Positions 1 to 7,438 are shown, counted from the first letter of the stretch. The stretch: DNA of 16,943 bases from an uncultured Pedobacter sp. (GCA_938008555.1 CALLKE010000173.1:1-16943), one strand, 5' to 3'. The notes: generated by a model not told the origin, from the letters alone. Program-made: numbers and translations.

Positions 1-102
1 TTTCGATCATATTTTATCCAAATATTACCTATCATACATTTAGATACACTACCAACCAATATTTGATCAAGCCCAACTAAAGTAGCTGGTTAATCTTTTT
101 AT

Positions 103-110
103 TAGATTTG
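103..110 (+). promoter_or_regulatory. Candidate -7 promoter box for the phosphoribosyltransferase gene
   Basis: The sequence TAGATTTG matches the Bacteroidota -7 consensus TAnnTTTG. It would place transcription start near 116-118, about 30 nt before the ATG at 149. No clear TTTG -33 box lies at the expected distance, so this rests on one element. Nothing else regulatory was recognised in bases 1-148. Confidence 0.4.
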
Positions 111-148
111 CCATCACGTCAGTCTTTAAAACTAGGCGCGCTCAAAAC

Positions 149-658
149 ATGTCTACAGAAAAAATACGACTCCTTAACAAAGAACAAATTCAACAAAAAG
201 TTGATCGTATCGTCTACCAAATATTAGAAGATAATTTAGACGAAAAAGAATTAATCATTGCAGGTATTTTTGAAAAAGGATATGCTCTCGCTAAACGTTT
301 ACAGAAAAATTTAGAACACATTAGTACATTTCAGATAACGTTAATAATGGTAAGTGTTGATAAAAAAAGTTCATACTTAAAAGCAAGCACCGATATCCCG
401 TTATCTGAAGCGTCCAACAAAGTAATCATTCTAGTGGATGATGTACTCAATACAGGTCGAACCCTGACCTATGGTTTAGGCCTTTTTTTAAATATTCCTG
501 TCAAAAAACTAAGAACTATTGTATTGGTAGATCGGAATCATTGCCTCTTTCCTATTACACCTAATTTTATAGGCCTAGAATTAGCAACAGTTTTACAAGA
601 GCATATCAAAGTTGTACTTGATGACAAGGATGAAGAAGATGCTGTTTACCTTAGTTGA
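149..658 (+). CDS. PyrR-family phosphoribosyltransferase
   Basis: A 169-residue type I phosphoribosyltransferase. The PRPP-binding signature is clear at residues 92-105 (VIILVDDVLNTGRT). The flanking sequence follows the PyrR pattern: an N-terminal 'LLNKEQIQQKVDRI' helix, a central GIFEKGYALAKRL loop, and after the PRPP motif 'VLVDRNHCLFPI...FIGLELAT'. PyrR proteins bind UMP/PRPP and regulate pyrimidine genes, and some have weak uracil phosphoribosyltransferase activity. This copy is slightly shorter than typical PyrR (about 180 residues), and no pyrimidine gene or attenuator is visible nearby, so a regulatory role is not shown. The ATG at 149 gives a full N-terminus. The stop codon overlaps the end of aroK on the other strand by 8 bp. 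The fold and PRPP use are well supported. The substrate is inferred only. Confidence 0.85.
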   Translation: MSTEKIRLLNKEQIQQKVDRIVYQILEDNLDEKELIIAGIFEKGYALAKRLQKNLEHISTFQITLIMVSVDKKSSYLKASTDIPLSEASNKVIILVDDVLNTGRTLTYGLGLFLNIPVKKLRTIVLVDRNHCLFPITPNFIGLELATVLQEHIKVVLDDKDEEDAVYLS

Positions 659-1172
659 TCATGTGCAGATAGTGAGCTAACTTTTCTGCTGTTAAATCAA
701 TCCCACTAACTATAAATTTTGCTTTATTATAAAAAACTTCACGTTCTGCCAAGTTCTTTGTGAGAAACTCTGTCAATTCACCTTCCTGCATGTTTTTGAT
801 CAGTGGTCGATCTATTTTGGCATTCCTCAGACGATTAGCCAATACTGGAACTTTTAAAGCAATGTAGATTGTTATCCCATTTTTATTCATCCAATCCATT
901 GTATCAAAATAACATGGAGTTCCTCCCCCAGTCGCAAAAACCACCTTTTTAGGATGGTTTATATTTTGTAATAAATCACGTTCCAGTCGACGAAATGCAC
1001 CCTCACCATATTGTTCAAAATAATCGAGAATACTCATACCCACCTCTAATTCAATTAATTTATCCAAATCAATCAACTCATATCCCAACAATTTAGCTAG
1101 TTTTCGTCCAAGCGTAGATTTACCACTTCCCATAAAACCAATCAAAAATATTCTATCTAGCCTATTCACCAT
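651..1172 (-). CDS. aroK: Shikimate kinase
   Basis: A 173-residue cytoplasmic kinase that phosphorylates shikimate at the 3-hydroxyl using ATP, in the chorismate pathway to aromatic amino acids. Visible motifs are a Walker A loop at residues 12-20 (GFMGSGKST), the shikimate-binding aspartate region IDLDKLIE (D35/D37), the arginine in AFRRLERD (about R61), the glycine triplet TGGGTPCYF (82-84) that holds the shikimate carboxylate, and the lid arginine R122 in DRPLIKN. Length is standard for AroK/AroL. The ATG at 1172 is the natural start because the Walker A strand begins about eight residues later. The gene is convergent with the PyrR-like gene, sharing 8 bp, and divergent from the amidase gene across an 85-bp gap. 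No clear TAnnTTTG box was found for it. Confidence 0.96.
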   Translation of the reverse strand: MVNRLDRIFLIGFMGSGKSTLGRKLAKLLGYELIDLDKLIELEVGMSILDYFEQYGEGAFRRLERDLLQNINHPKKVVFATGGGTPCYFDTMDWMNKNGITIYIALKVPVLANRLRNAKIDRPLIKNMQEGELTEFLTKNLAEREVFYNKAKFIVSGIDLTAEKLAHYLHMIN

Positions 1173-1210
1173 TCACATACATTTAAAATTTTAACTTAAA
1201 TACAAATCAT

Positions 1211-1218
1211 TAGATTTG
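1211..1218 (+). promoter_or_regulatory. Candidate -7 promoter box for the amidase gene
   Basis: TAGATTTG matches TAnnTTTG and would start transcription near 1223, giving a leader of about 35 nt before the ATG at 1258. It overlaps an upstream in-frame TTG at 1216, which argues that the TTG is promoter sequence rather than a start codon. No good -33 TTTG was seen. Confidence 0.4.
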
Positions 1219-1257
1219 GAGCATCATCTTAATAATCTTAGAATAACCAAATCAATA

Positions 1258-2031
1258 ATGCTTAAAATTACCACATTTCAGGCCTACCTTTTTTGGGAAA
1301 ATATCGATAAAAACTTACAAAATATAGAGTCACGTCTGTCGACCATCAGAGAGAAAACAAATCTTATTGTCCTGCCGGAGATGTTTAATACTGGATTCAC
1401 AATGAATGTGAAAAATTTATCTGAAAAGATGAATGGAAAAACAATACAATGGATGAATAAACAAGCCAAACGATTTGATTGCATTGTGACAGGAAGTTTG
1501 ATTATCAATGAAGGGCATCAATATTACAACCGATTAATTTGGATGTATCCAGATGGTAACTTCAAAAAGTATGACAAACGTCATTTATTTCGCTTAGGTA
1601 ATGAGCATAAATATTATACAGCTGGTAAAAAAAGGCTTATTGTCAATCTAAATGGGTGGAAAATATGCCCGATTATTTGCTATGACTTACGTTTTCCAGT
1701 ATGGCTTAGAAATAATCATGCGGCATATGATCTGCTACTTGTCATCGCAAATTGGCCAGAAAGACGTTCTTTACATTGGCGAACTCTTATCCCTGCAAGA
1801 GCCATAGAAAACCAATCCTATGTTGTTGGACTTAATCGATATGGACACGATGGCAATGAAATATATCACTCTGGCGATTCTATGTGCATAGATCCAAATG
1901 GAAATACTGTTTACTATAAGCCCAATGACGAGGATCTTTACACTTTCACTATTTATAAAGAAGAAGTAGAAAAGACCCGTAGGGCCTTTCCTTTTTTAAA
2001 AGATACAGATAATTTTACGCTAAATATTTAG
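1258..2031 (+). CDS. Nitrilase-superfamily amidohydrolase, omega-amidase-like (YafV type)
   Basis: A 257-residue carbon-nitrogen hydrolase. The catalytic Glu-Lys-Cys triad is visible as E41 (VLPEMF), K107 (KKYDKRHLF) and C141 (PIICYDLRFPVW). The following IANWPERR (about 174-180) is typical of the YafV/omega-amidase branch, which hydrolyses 2-oxoglutaramate or 2-oxosuccinamate to the 2-oxoacid plus ammonia. The methionine-salvage link known for that branch is family knowledge and is not shown by neighbours here. The reading frame stays open upstream to a TTG at 1216. I prefer the ATG at 1258 because the conserved first strand (LKITTFQAY) starts there and the TTG sits inside the promoter box. 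The gene converges on sucC with 34 bp between stops. The nearby PyrR-like and aroK genes do not suggest a shared pathway. Confidence 0.88.
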   Translation: MLKITTFQAYLFWENIDKNLQNIESRLSTIREKTNLIVLPEMFNTGFTMNVKNLSEKMNGKTIQWMNKQAKRFDCIVTGSLIINEGHQYYNRLIWMYPDGNFKKYDKRHLFRLGNEHKYYTAGKKRLIVNLNGWKICPIICYDLRFPVWLRNNHAAYDLLLVIANWPERRSLHWRTLIPARAIENQSYVVGLNRYGHDGNEIYHSGDSMCIDPNGNTVYYKPNDEDLYTFTIYKEEVEKTRRAFPFLKDTDNFTLNI

Positions 2032-2065
2032 TACAGCAACAAGCTCATATCAAACATTCTAACTA

Positions 2066-3253
2066 TTATAGCACCTCTGTAACTAATGCGGCTGCTTCTT
2101 TCAACTGAATAGCAGAATATACCTTCAAACCGGAATCATCAATCAGCTTTTTAGCCTCAATAGCATTCGTTCCTTGTAAACGAACAATGATTGGAACTGG
2201 GATATTACCAATTTCTTTGTAAGCGTCAATTACACCCTGCGCCACACGATCACAACGCACAATACCACCAAAAATATTAATCAGAATGGCACGTACATTA
2301 GGGTCCTGCAAAATAATATTAAAGCCCGCTTTCACAGTTTCAGCATTTGCAGTGCCACCCACATCTAGAAAGTTAGCAGGTTCACCACCAGCTATTTTTA
2401 TAATGTCCATGGTTGCCATTGCCAAACCTGCACCATTCACCATACAGCCTACATTTCCATCCAATTTCACGTAGTTTAAGTTTGACTTTCCAGCTTCTAC
2501 TTCAGTTGAATCTTCCTCCGTTACATCCCGCATGGCCATGTAATCCGGATGACGAAATAACGCATTATCATCCAAATTTACTTTGGCATCCACTGCTAAA
2601 ATTTTATTGTCTGACGTTTTTAAAACAGGATTAATCTCAAACATAGATGAATCGGTCGCTTCATAAGCTCTATATAAAGCTGAAACAAATTTGGTCATCT
2701 CTTTAAAAGCTTCACCACTGAGTCCCAAATTAAACGCAATTTTACGCGCTTGGAAAGCCTGTAAACCTACCTTCGGATCAATCTGTTCTTTAAAAATGAG
2801 ATGTGGAGTATGAGCTGCCACTTCTTCGATATCCATTCCCCCTTCTGTAGAATACATGATAATATTACACCCTCTAGAACGATCAAGTAACACACTCATA
2901 TAAAACTCTTTTGTTTCACTCGCTCCTGGATAATAAACATCCTGTGCAACTAAAACCTTGTTTACTCTTTTTCCTTCCGATCCAGTCTGAGGTGTGATCA
3001 ACTGCATACCGATAATTTGGCTTGATTTTTCTCTAACCTCATCCAAATTTTTGGCAAGCTTTACGCCCCCTCCTTTACCACGTCCACCAGCATGTATCTG
3101 TGCTTTGATTACAACCCAGTCAGAATCATAATCTGCCTTAAGCTTTTTCGCTGCCTCAACTGCCTGCTCAGGAGTATCGGCAACGATACCTTCTTGAACT
3201 CTTACACCAAATGTTTTTAATATCGCTTTACCTTGATACTCGTGAATGTTCAT
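2066..3253 (-). CDS. sucC: Succinyl-CoA ligase (ADP-forming) subunit beta
   Basis: A 395-residue beta subunit of succinyl-CoA synthetase, the TCA-cycle enzyme that interconverts succinyl-CoA and succinate with formation of a nucleoside triphosphate. It begins with the canonical MNIHEYQGKAIL. The ATP-grasp domain follows, with the glycine-rich GGRGKGGGVK loop near residues 56-65 and the metal-binding MFEINPVLKT near 205. The C-terminal CoA-ligase domain carries GCMVNGAGLAMATMDII, FLDVGGTA and ILINIFGGIVRCD. Length matches the family (about 390-400). The partner alpha subunit gene sucD, which carries the phosphohistidine, is not adjacent and must lie elsewhere. The gene is divergent from lolD over a 100-bp gap in which no convincing promoter for sucC was found. 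Identification is secure. Confidence 0.97.
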   Translation of the reverse strand: MNIHEYQGKAILKTFGVRVQEGIVADTPEQAVEAAKKLKADYDSDWVVIKAQIHAGGRGKGGGVKLAKNLDEVREKSSQIIGMQLITPQTGSEGKRVNKVLVAQDVYYPGASETKEFYMSVLLDRSRGCNIIMYSTEGGMDIEEVAAHTPHLIFKEQIDPKVGLQAFQARKIAFNLGLSGEAFKEMTKFVSALYRAYEATDSSMFEINPVLKTSDNKILAVDAKVNLDDNALFRHPDYMAMRDVTEEDSTEVEAGKSNLNYVKLDGNVGCMVNGAGLAMATMDIIKIAGGEPANFLDVGGTANAETVKAGFNIILQDPNVRAILINIFGGIVRCDRVAQGVIDAYKEIGNIPVPIIVRLQGTNAIEAKKLIDDSGLKVYSAIQLKEAAALVTEVL

Positions 3254-3317
3254 TATTCCAAAATTTTGATGTAAAGCTATTAATTTGCCTCAAAATAGAA
3301 AAAGAATACAGTGATTT

Positions 3318-3350
3318 TTTGATTTCAGGCTGCGATAAATTGTATCTTCG
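3318..3350 (+). promoter_or_regulatory. Candidate Bacteroidota promoter of lolD (TTTG, then TATCTTCG)
   Basis: A TTTG at 3318-3321 (-33 box) is followed after 21 nt by TATCTTCG at 3343-3350, a one-base variant of the -7 box TAnnTTTG. Only three bases (CCC) separate the -7 box from the ATG at 3354. Since transcription in this phylum begins a few bases after the box, the mRNA would start at or within a base or two of the start codon. Confidence 0.5.
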
Positions 3351-3353
3351 CCC

Positions 3354-4004
3354 ATGCTTGTAGCAAAGAGAATAACGAAATCTTACGGCAACATACCCAT
3401 CCTCAAAGGAGTAGATCTTCATGCTTCAACAGGGGATATTATCACGATTGTAGGTGCGTCTGGTGCTGGCAAGAGTACGTTATTACATATTATTGGAACC
3501 TTAGATAAGCCTGATTCGGGAACAATTTTAATCAATAAAACCCCAGTATATGAGTTATCATCAAAAAAACTTAGCGCTTTTCGAAACAAGCATATTGGTT
3601 TTATTTTTCAGTTTCATCACCTACTCCCAGAGTTTACTGCGTTAGAGAATATCTGTATCCCTGCATTTATTGCAAAAAAGAGTAAGAAAGAGGCTACAAA
3701 AAAAGCAGCCGAGCTGCTTGAACTACTTAACCTGTCGGACCGAGTTAATCATAAGCCCACTGAGCTTTCGGGTGGTGAACAGCAGCGTGTAGCAGTTGCT
3801 AGAGCACTGATTAATAGTCCTTCAATTATTTTGGCTGATGAACCATCTGGAAATTTGGACTCAAATAGTGCCGAAAGTCTACATCAATTATTCCTTAATC
3901 TTAGAATTCACCTCAATCAAACTTTTATCATTGTCACTCATAATGAGGATTTAGCTGATATGGCAGATCATAAAATAATGATGAAAGACGGCCTTATTAT
4001 CTAA
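3354..4004 (+). CDS. lolD: LolD-type ABC transporter ATP-binding protein
   Basis: A 216-residue ABC ATPase of the LolD/MacB-like subfamily. All nucleotide-binding motifs are present: Walker A GASGAGKST (34-42), Q-loop Q86 in FIFQFHHLLPEF, signature LSGGEQQRV (138-146), Walker B ILADEPSG (159-166) followed by the D-loop GNLDS, and H-loop H196 in IIVTHNEDL. In the Lol system this ATPase energises LolC/E to release lipoproteins from the inner membrane to the carrier LolA. The permease genes are not adjacent here, so the assignment rests on sequence style, and another FtsX-type exporter is possible. The ATG at 3354 is required to keep the first beta-strand, as the next ATG (3420) would remove it. 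The start lies 3 nt after a promoter box, suggesting a leaderless mRNA. Transcription probably ends at the 4119-4157 terminator. Confidence 0.85.
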   Translation: MLVAKRITKSYGNIPILKGVDLHASTGDIITIVGASGAGKSTLLHIIGTLDKPDSGTILINKTPVYELSSKKLSAFRNKHIGFIFQFHHLLPEFTALENICIPAFIAKKSKKEATKKAAELLELLNLSDRVNHKPTELSGGEQQRVAVARALINSPSIILADEPSGNLDSNSAESLHQLFLNLRIHLNQTFIIVTHNEDLADMADHKIMMKDGLII

Positions 4005-4059
4005 ATCAAGGTTTTTCGTGGCTATCTCTTCACTAAAGACATTTTAAAACTGCTTAGTC

Positions 4060-4103
4060 TTAGTTGAGCCGGAATACTCTCTAATATCTTAGCTCTCAAC
4101 TAA
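4060..4103 (+). repeat. Inverted repeat in the lolD 3' region
   Basis: TTAGTTGAG at 4060-4068 is the exact reverse complement of CTCAACTAA at 4095-4103, with 26 nt between. The same stretch holds four CTTAG words (4053, 4059, 4088, 4106) and a near-direct repeat (4081-4092 and 4100-4110). It lies between the lolD stop and the strong terminator, so it would form structure in the lolD 3' UTR. A function is not shown. Confidence 0.4.
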
Positions 4104-4118
4104 ATCTTAGTTCAGATA

Positions 4119-4157
4119 AAACAAAAAGGGAATCGGATTAAGATTCCCTTTTTGTTT
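4119..4157. terminator. Bidirectional intrinsic terminator shared by lolD and rplT
   Basis: A perfect 16-bp stem (4119-4134 with 4142-4157) closes a 7-nt loop. The stem has a GGGAATC core flanked by A5/T5 runs, so it reads as a U-tract terminator on both strands. It ends the lolD transcript coming from the left and the thrS-infC-rpmI-rplT transcript coming from the right, whose last stop is at 4183. Confidence 0.9.
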
Positions 4158-4182
4158 GTTATTTATAAATGCTCCGAATCAG

Positions 4183-4527
4183 CTATTTCACTGTATCAAC
4201 AACTGCTTTAAATGCACTTGGATTATTCATTGCTAAATCAGCTAAGACTTTACGGTTTAAACCTATTTGTTTTTGGGATAACTTACCCATCAATTGAGAG
4301 TATGAAATTCCGTGTTCACGAGCGCCGGCGTTGATACGTTGAATCCACAACGCTCTGAATTCTCTTTTCTTTGTTTTACGGTCACGGTAAGCATATTGCA
4401 AACCTTTTTCAACTGTGTTTTTGGCAATAGTATAAACCTTGCTTCTTGATCCCCAATAACCTCTGGCTAATTTTAAGATCTTTTTTCTTCTTCTTCTTGA
4501 CGCTACTGCGTTAACCGAACGTGGCAT
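4183..4527 (-). CDS. rplT: 50S ribosomal protein L20
   Basis: A 114-residue large-subunit protein that binds 23S rRNA early in 50S assembly. The sequence is typical from end to end: MPRSVNAVASRRRRKKILK, then AKGYWGSRS-like ARGYWGSRSKVYTIAK, YAYRDRKTKKREFRALWIQRINA, and a C-terminal globular part with YSQLMGKL. Length is normal. It is the last gene of the thrS-infC-rpmI-rplT operon, 79 bp after rpmI, and is followed by the shared terminator. L20 represses its own operon in several bacteria. I did not recognise the known L20 leader structures in the 79-bp gap, although that gap is long for this operon. Confidence 0.98.
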   Translation of the reverse strand: MPRSVNAVASRRRRKKILKLARGYWGSRSKVYTIAKNTVEKGLQYAYRDRKTKKREFRALWIQRINAGAREHGISYSQLMGKLSQKQIGLNRKVLADLAMNNPSAFKAVVDTVK

Positions 4528-4606
4528 GTTGTTTTAGTTTTTGATAAACGGTGTTTCAAATGATGAAAGCTTAGAACCGAGTACCTGGTTAATTAAAATT
4601 TAAAAT

Positions 4607-4807
4607 TTACTTTCCGATACAAAGCATACGTCTAACATTACCCATATCAGCATCAGATACCAAACTAGTTTGGCCTAAAGCGCGCTTACGCTTCGTACTT
4701 TTTTTGGTTAGAATATGGCTTGTGTATGCGTTTTTTCTCGCAACCTTACCTGTTCCAGTAAGCTTAAAGCGCTTTTTAGCACTGGAACACGTTTTCATTT
4801 TTGGCAT
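4607..4807 (-). CDS. rpmI: 50S ribosomal protein L35
   Basis: A 66-residue basic ribosomal protein. It opens with MPKMKTCSSAKKRFKLTGTG, the standard L35 start, followed by a lysine/arginine-rich middle (HILTKKSTKRKRAL) and a short C-terminal helix. Length matches the family. It lies 31 bp downstream of infC and 79 bp upstream of rplT, the usual order, so it is co-transcribed with both. Confidence 0.98.
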   Translation of the reverse strand: MPKMKTCSSAKKRFKLTGTGKVARKNAYTSHILTKKSTKRKRALGQTSLVSDADMGNVRRMLCIGK

Positions 4808-4838
4808 AACTTTATTTTATATGTTTTTACCTATTTGA

Positions 4839-5411
4839 TTATTTTTTACTTGCATTCTTTGGTGCTACAGTTAGGAACATTCGTTTACCTTCTAATTTTG
4901 GTAACTGCTCTACTTTCCCAACATCCTCCAGTGCTTGAGCAAATTTTAATAACAAAATTTCTCCTTGCTCTTTATAAACGATAGCTCGCCCTTTAAAATG
5001 TACATAAGCTCTCACCTTCTCACTATTTTCTAAGAAATTGATCGCATGCTTCAGTTTAAATTGAAAATCATGGTCGTTTGTATTGGGGCCAAAACGAATT
5101 TCTTTAATTACCGTCTGTTTTGCATTGGCCTTAATCTCTTTCATTTTTTTCTTCTGTTCATAAATAAATTTGTTGTAGTCAACAATTTTACAAACAGGAG
5201 GAACTGCATTGGGAGATATCTCAACTAGATCTAGCCCTTGCTCTTCAGCGAGAGCCAAAGCGTCTCTTAAACTAAAAATACCTGATTCTACATTATCACC
5301 AACGAGTCGCAATTCTTGCGCTCTAATGAACTGATTAATGTTATGTTCTGCTTCTTTCTTTTTAAACGGAGGGCGTGGGCCTCTGTTAAAACCTGGTCTA
5401 CCTAATGCCAA
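4839..5411 (-). CDS. infC: Translation initiation factor IF-3 (TTG start)
   Basis: A 190-residue initiation factor that binds the 30S subunit, prevents premature 50S joining and checks the start codon-anticodon pair. The N-terminal domain carries INQFIRAQELRLVGDN and LDLVEISPNAVPPVCKIVDYNKF. The linker is lysine-rich. The C-terminal domain has KEIRFGPNTNDHDFQFKLKHA and the FKGRAIVYKEQGE strand. The first 20 residues (MALGRPGFNRGPRPPFKKK) are a basic, proline-rich extension common in this group. The only suitable start is TTG at 5411, as no in-frame ATG or GTG precedes the conserved region. Rare infC starts are known (AUU in Escherichia coli) and allow IF-3 to repress itself, so TTG here may serve the same end. 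That is inference. It begins 12 bp after the thrS stop. Confidence 0.95.
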   Translation of the reverse strand: MALGRPGFNRGPRPPFKKKEAEHNINQFIRAQELRLVGDNVESGIFSLRDALALAEEQGLDLVEISPNAVPPVCKIVDYNKFIYEQKKKMKEIKANAKQTVIKEIRFGPNTNDHDFQFKLKHAINFLENSEKVRAYVHFKGRAIVYKEQGEILLLKFAQALEDVGKVEQLPKLEGKRMFLTVAPKNASKK

Positions 5412-5423
5412 ATGATATTTTAC

Positions 5424-7349
5424 TTAAACGGTTATTTCTTTAATTAATTGGTCACTGAATTCCTCAATCGTCATACTACCTACATCACCTTGCCCATGTT
5501 TTCGAACAGAAACTATCCCATCGTTCATTTCTTTCTCACCAACTACAAGCATATAGGGGATTTTTTTCACCTCCGCATCGCGTATTTTTCGACCGATTTT
5601 CTCATCTCTCGAGTCAATCAACCCGCGAATATCGGTATTATTAATTGATTCTAAAACTTTTTTCGCATAATCTTCATACTTTTCTGAGATCGGCAAAACT
5701 ATAAATTGTTCGGGTGTTAACCAGAGTGGAAACTCACCTGCACAATGTTCAATCAAAACAGCAATAAAACGCTCTAATGAACCAAAGGGTGCTCGGTGTA
5801 TCATTACTGGCCGATGTTTCAGGTTATCATTACCTGTATATTCAAGCTCGAAACGCTCTGGCAAATTATAATCAACCTGAATAGTCCCTAATTGCCATTT
5901 TCTCCCCAAAGCATCTTTAACCATGAAATCCAATTTTGGACCGTAAAACGCAGCTTCGCCAAGTTCGACTACCGTTGATAGATTTTTTTCTTCGGCAGCT
6001 TCCATAATGGCTGATTCTGCAAGTCGCCAATTTTCATCTGAGCCAATATATTTTGCTTTATTTTTGGGATCACGAAGTGAGATTTGGGCAGTATAGTTTT
6101 CAAATCCTAAAGCATTAAAAACGTAAAGCACCAAATCAATCACCTTCTTAAATTCCTCTTTCACTTGATCAGGACGACAAAATAAGTGTGCATCGTCTTG
6201 TGTAAATCCTCTCACACGAGTGAGGCCATGCAACTCGCCACTTTGCTCATATCGATAAACAGTTCCAAATTCAGCATAACGAACCGGCAGATCTTTATAA
6301 GAACGCGGCTTTGATTTATAGATCTCACAATGATGTGGGCAATTCATCGGTTTTAAAAAAAACTCCTCGCCCTCTTGTGGTGTTTTAATCGGCTGAAATG
6401 AATCAGCACCGTACTTTTCGTAATGTCCCGAAGTGATATACAAATTTTTATGACCAATATGAGGAGTAGCAACCTGTTCATAGCCCGACTTCGCTTGAGC
6501 ACGCTGCAAGAAATCAATTAATTTCTCACGTAAAGCAGCCCCTTTTGGTAGCCATAAAGGCAAACCCATTCCCACTTTTTCAGAAAATGTGAACAGCTCC
6601 AGCTCTTTACCCAACTTACGATGATCACGCTTTTTGGCCTCTTCAAGCATTTTTAAATAATCGGCTAACTCGCTTTGTTTAGGAAATGTCACCCCATAAA
6701 TACGAGTTAACTGCTTCCTACTTTCATCCCCTCGCCAATAAGCACCAGCCACATTCATCAATTTAACTGCTTTAATAAAGCCGGTATTGGGGATATGTGG
6801 ACCGCGGCATAGATCAGTAAAATTACCTTGTGTGTAAAAAGTAATTGAGCCATCCTTTAGGTCTTTAATCAAATCCAACTTATAGTCATCTCCTTTTTCA
6901 GTGAAATAAGTGATTGCATCTGCTTTAGAAACAGCTTGGCGCACATACTCCGACTTTGACTTGGCTAATTCTAGAATTTTATCCTCAATCTGTTTAAAAT
7001 CGTCGGAAGAGAATTCTCGATCCCCAAAATCTACATCATAGTAAAAACCTGTTTCAACGGCTGGCCCAATACCAAATTGTATTCCTGGATATAATGCTTC
7101 TAAAGCCTCGGCTAGTAAATGTGCCGATGAGTGCCAAAATGTAGCTTTACCTTCGAGATCACTCCACGTCAATAATTTAACAATAGCATCTGATTCAATG
7201 GGACGATTGGAATCAATCACTCGACCATCTACTTCAGCTGCCAAAACATTGCGCGCTAATCCTTCAGAGATAGATAAGGCTATTTGGTGAGCACTAACCC
7301 CCTGCTCATATTGACGAACTGCACCATCAGGAAATGTAATGTTAATCAT
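5424..7349 (-). CDS. thrS: Threonyl-tRNA synthetase
   Basis: A class II synthetase that charges tRNA-Thr and edits Ser-tRNA-Thr. From the ATG at 7349 it has 641 residues. Domains in order are TGS (MINITFPDG onward), the editing domain with HxxxH (HSSAH) and TDLCRGPH, the catalytic core, and an anticodon-binding domain ending at the C-terminus. The zinc ligands C337 (MNCPHHC), H388 (TQDDAHLF) and H518 (HRAPFGSLERF) are all present. The frame is open upstream to an ATG at 7415, adding 22 residues encoded largely by a heptanucleotide tandem repeat. I prefer 7349 because the family starts at the TGS strand, but both ATGs fall inside the predicted transcript. It is the first gene of the translation operon and has its own promoter box at 7439-7446. 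Confidence 0.95.
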   Translation of the reverse strand: MINITFPDGAVRQYEQGVSAHQIALSISEGLARNVLAAEVDGRVIDSNRPIESDAIVKLLTWSDLEGKATFWHSSAHLLAEALEALYPGIQFGIGPAVETGFYYDVDFGDREFSSDDFKQIEDKILELAKSKSEYVRQAVSKADAITYFTEKGDDYKLDLIKDLKDGSITFYTQGNFTDLCRGPHIPNTGFIKAVKLMNVAGAYWRGDESRKQLTRIYGVTFPKQSELADYLKMLEEAKKRDHRKLGKELELFTFSEKVGMGLPLWLPKGAALREKLIDFLQRAQAKSGYEQVATPHIGHKNLYITSGHYEKYGADSFQPIKTPQEGEEFFLKPMNCPHHCEIYKSKPRSYKDLPVRYAEFGTVYRYEQSGELHGLTRVRGFTQDDAHLFCRPDQVKEEFKKVIDLVLYVFNALGFENYTAQISLRDPKNKAKYIGSDENWRLAESAIMEAAEEKNLSTVVELGEAAFYGPKLDFMVKDALGRKWQLGTIQVDYNLPERFELEYTGNDNLKHRPVMIHRAPFGSLERFIAVLIEHCAGEFPLWLTPEQFIVLPISEKYEDYAKKVLESINNTDIRGLIDSRDEKIGRKIRDAEVKKIPYMLVVGEKEMNDGIVSVRKHGQGDVGSMTIEEFSDQLIKEITV

Positions 7350-7357
7350 AGTTACAC

Positions 7358-7392
7358 ACTGCGTATTCTGTACTGCGTATTGAGTACTGTCG
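7358..7392. repeat. Heptanucleotide tandem repeat in the thrS leader
   Basis: Five consecutive 7-mers read, on the + strand, ACTGCGT, ATTCTGT, ACTGCGT, ATTGAGT and ACTGTCG. The exact 10-mer ACTGCGTATT recurs at 7358 and 7372 (period 14). The tract lies 9 bp upstream of the preferred thrS start, so it sits either in the 5' UTR or in a 22-residue N-terminal extension. Confidence 0.75.
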
Positions 7393-7438
7393 TTTTTACT
7401 GTTTATATCATCCATTGGAGATAATTACTTAATTGCTG

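Noticed and set aside
1216..1257. TTG start at 1216 for the amidase, adding 14 residues
   Set aside because: The TTG lies inside the TAGATTTG promoter box, and the extra residues precede the conserved first strand of the family, which begins at the ATG at 1258.
4528..4606. L20 autoregulatory leader in the 79-bp rpmI-rplT gap
   Set aside because: The gap is long enough, but I could not find the paired segments of the known L20 leaders by eye.
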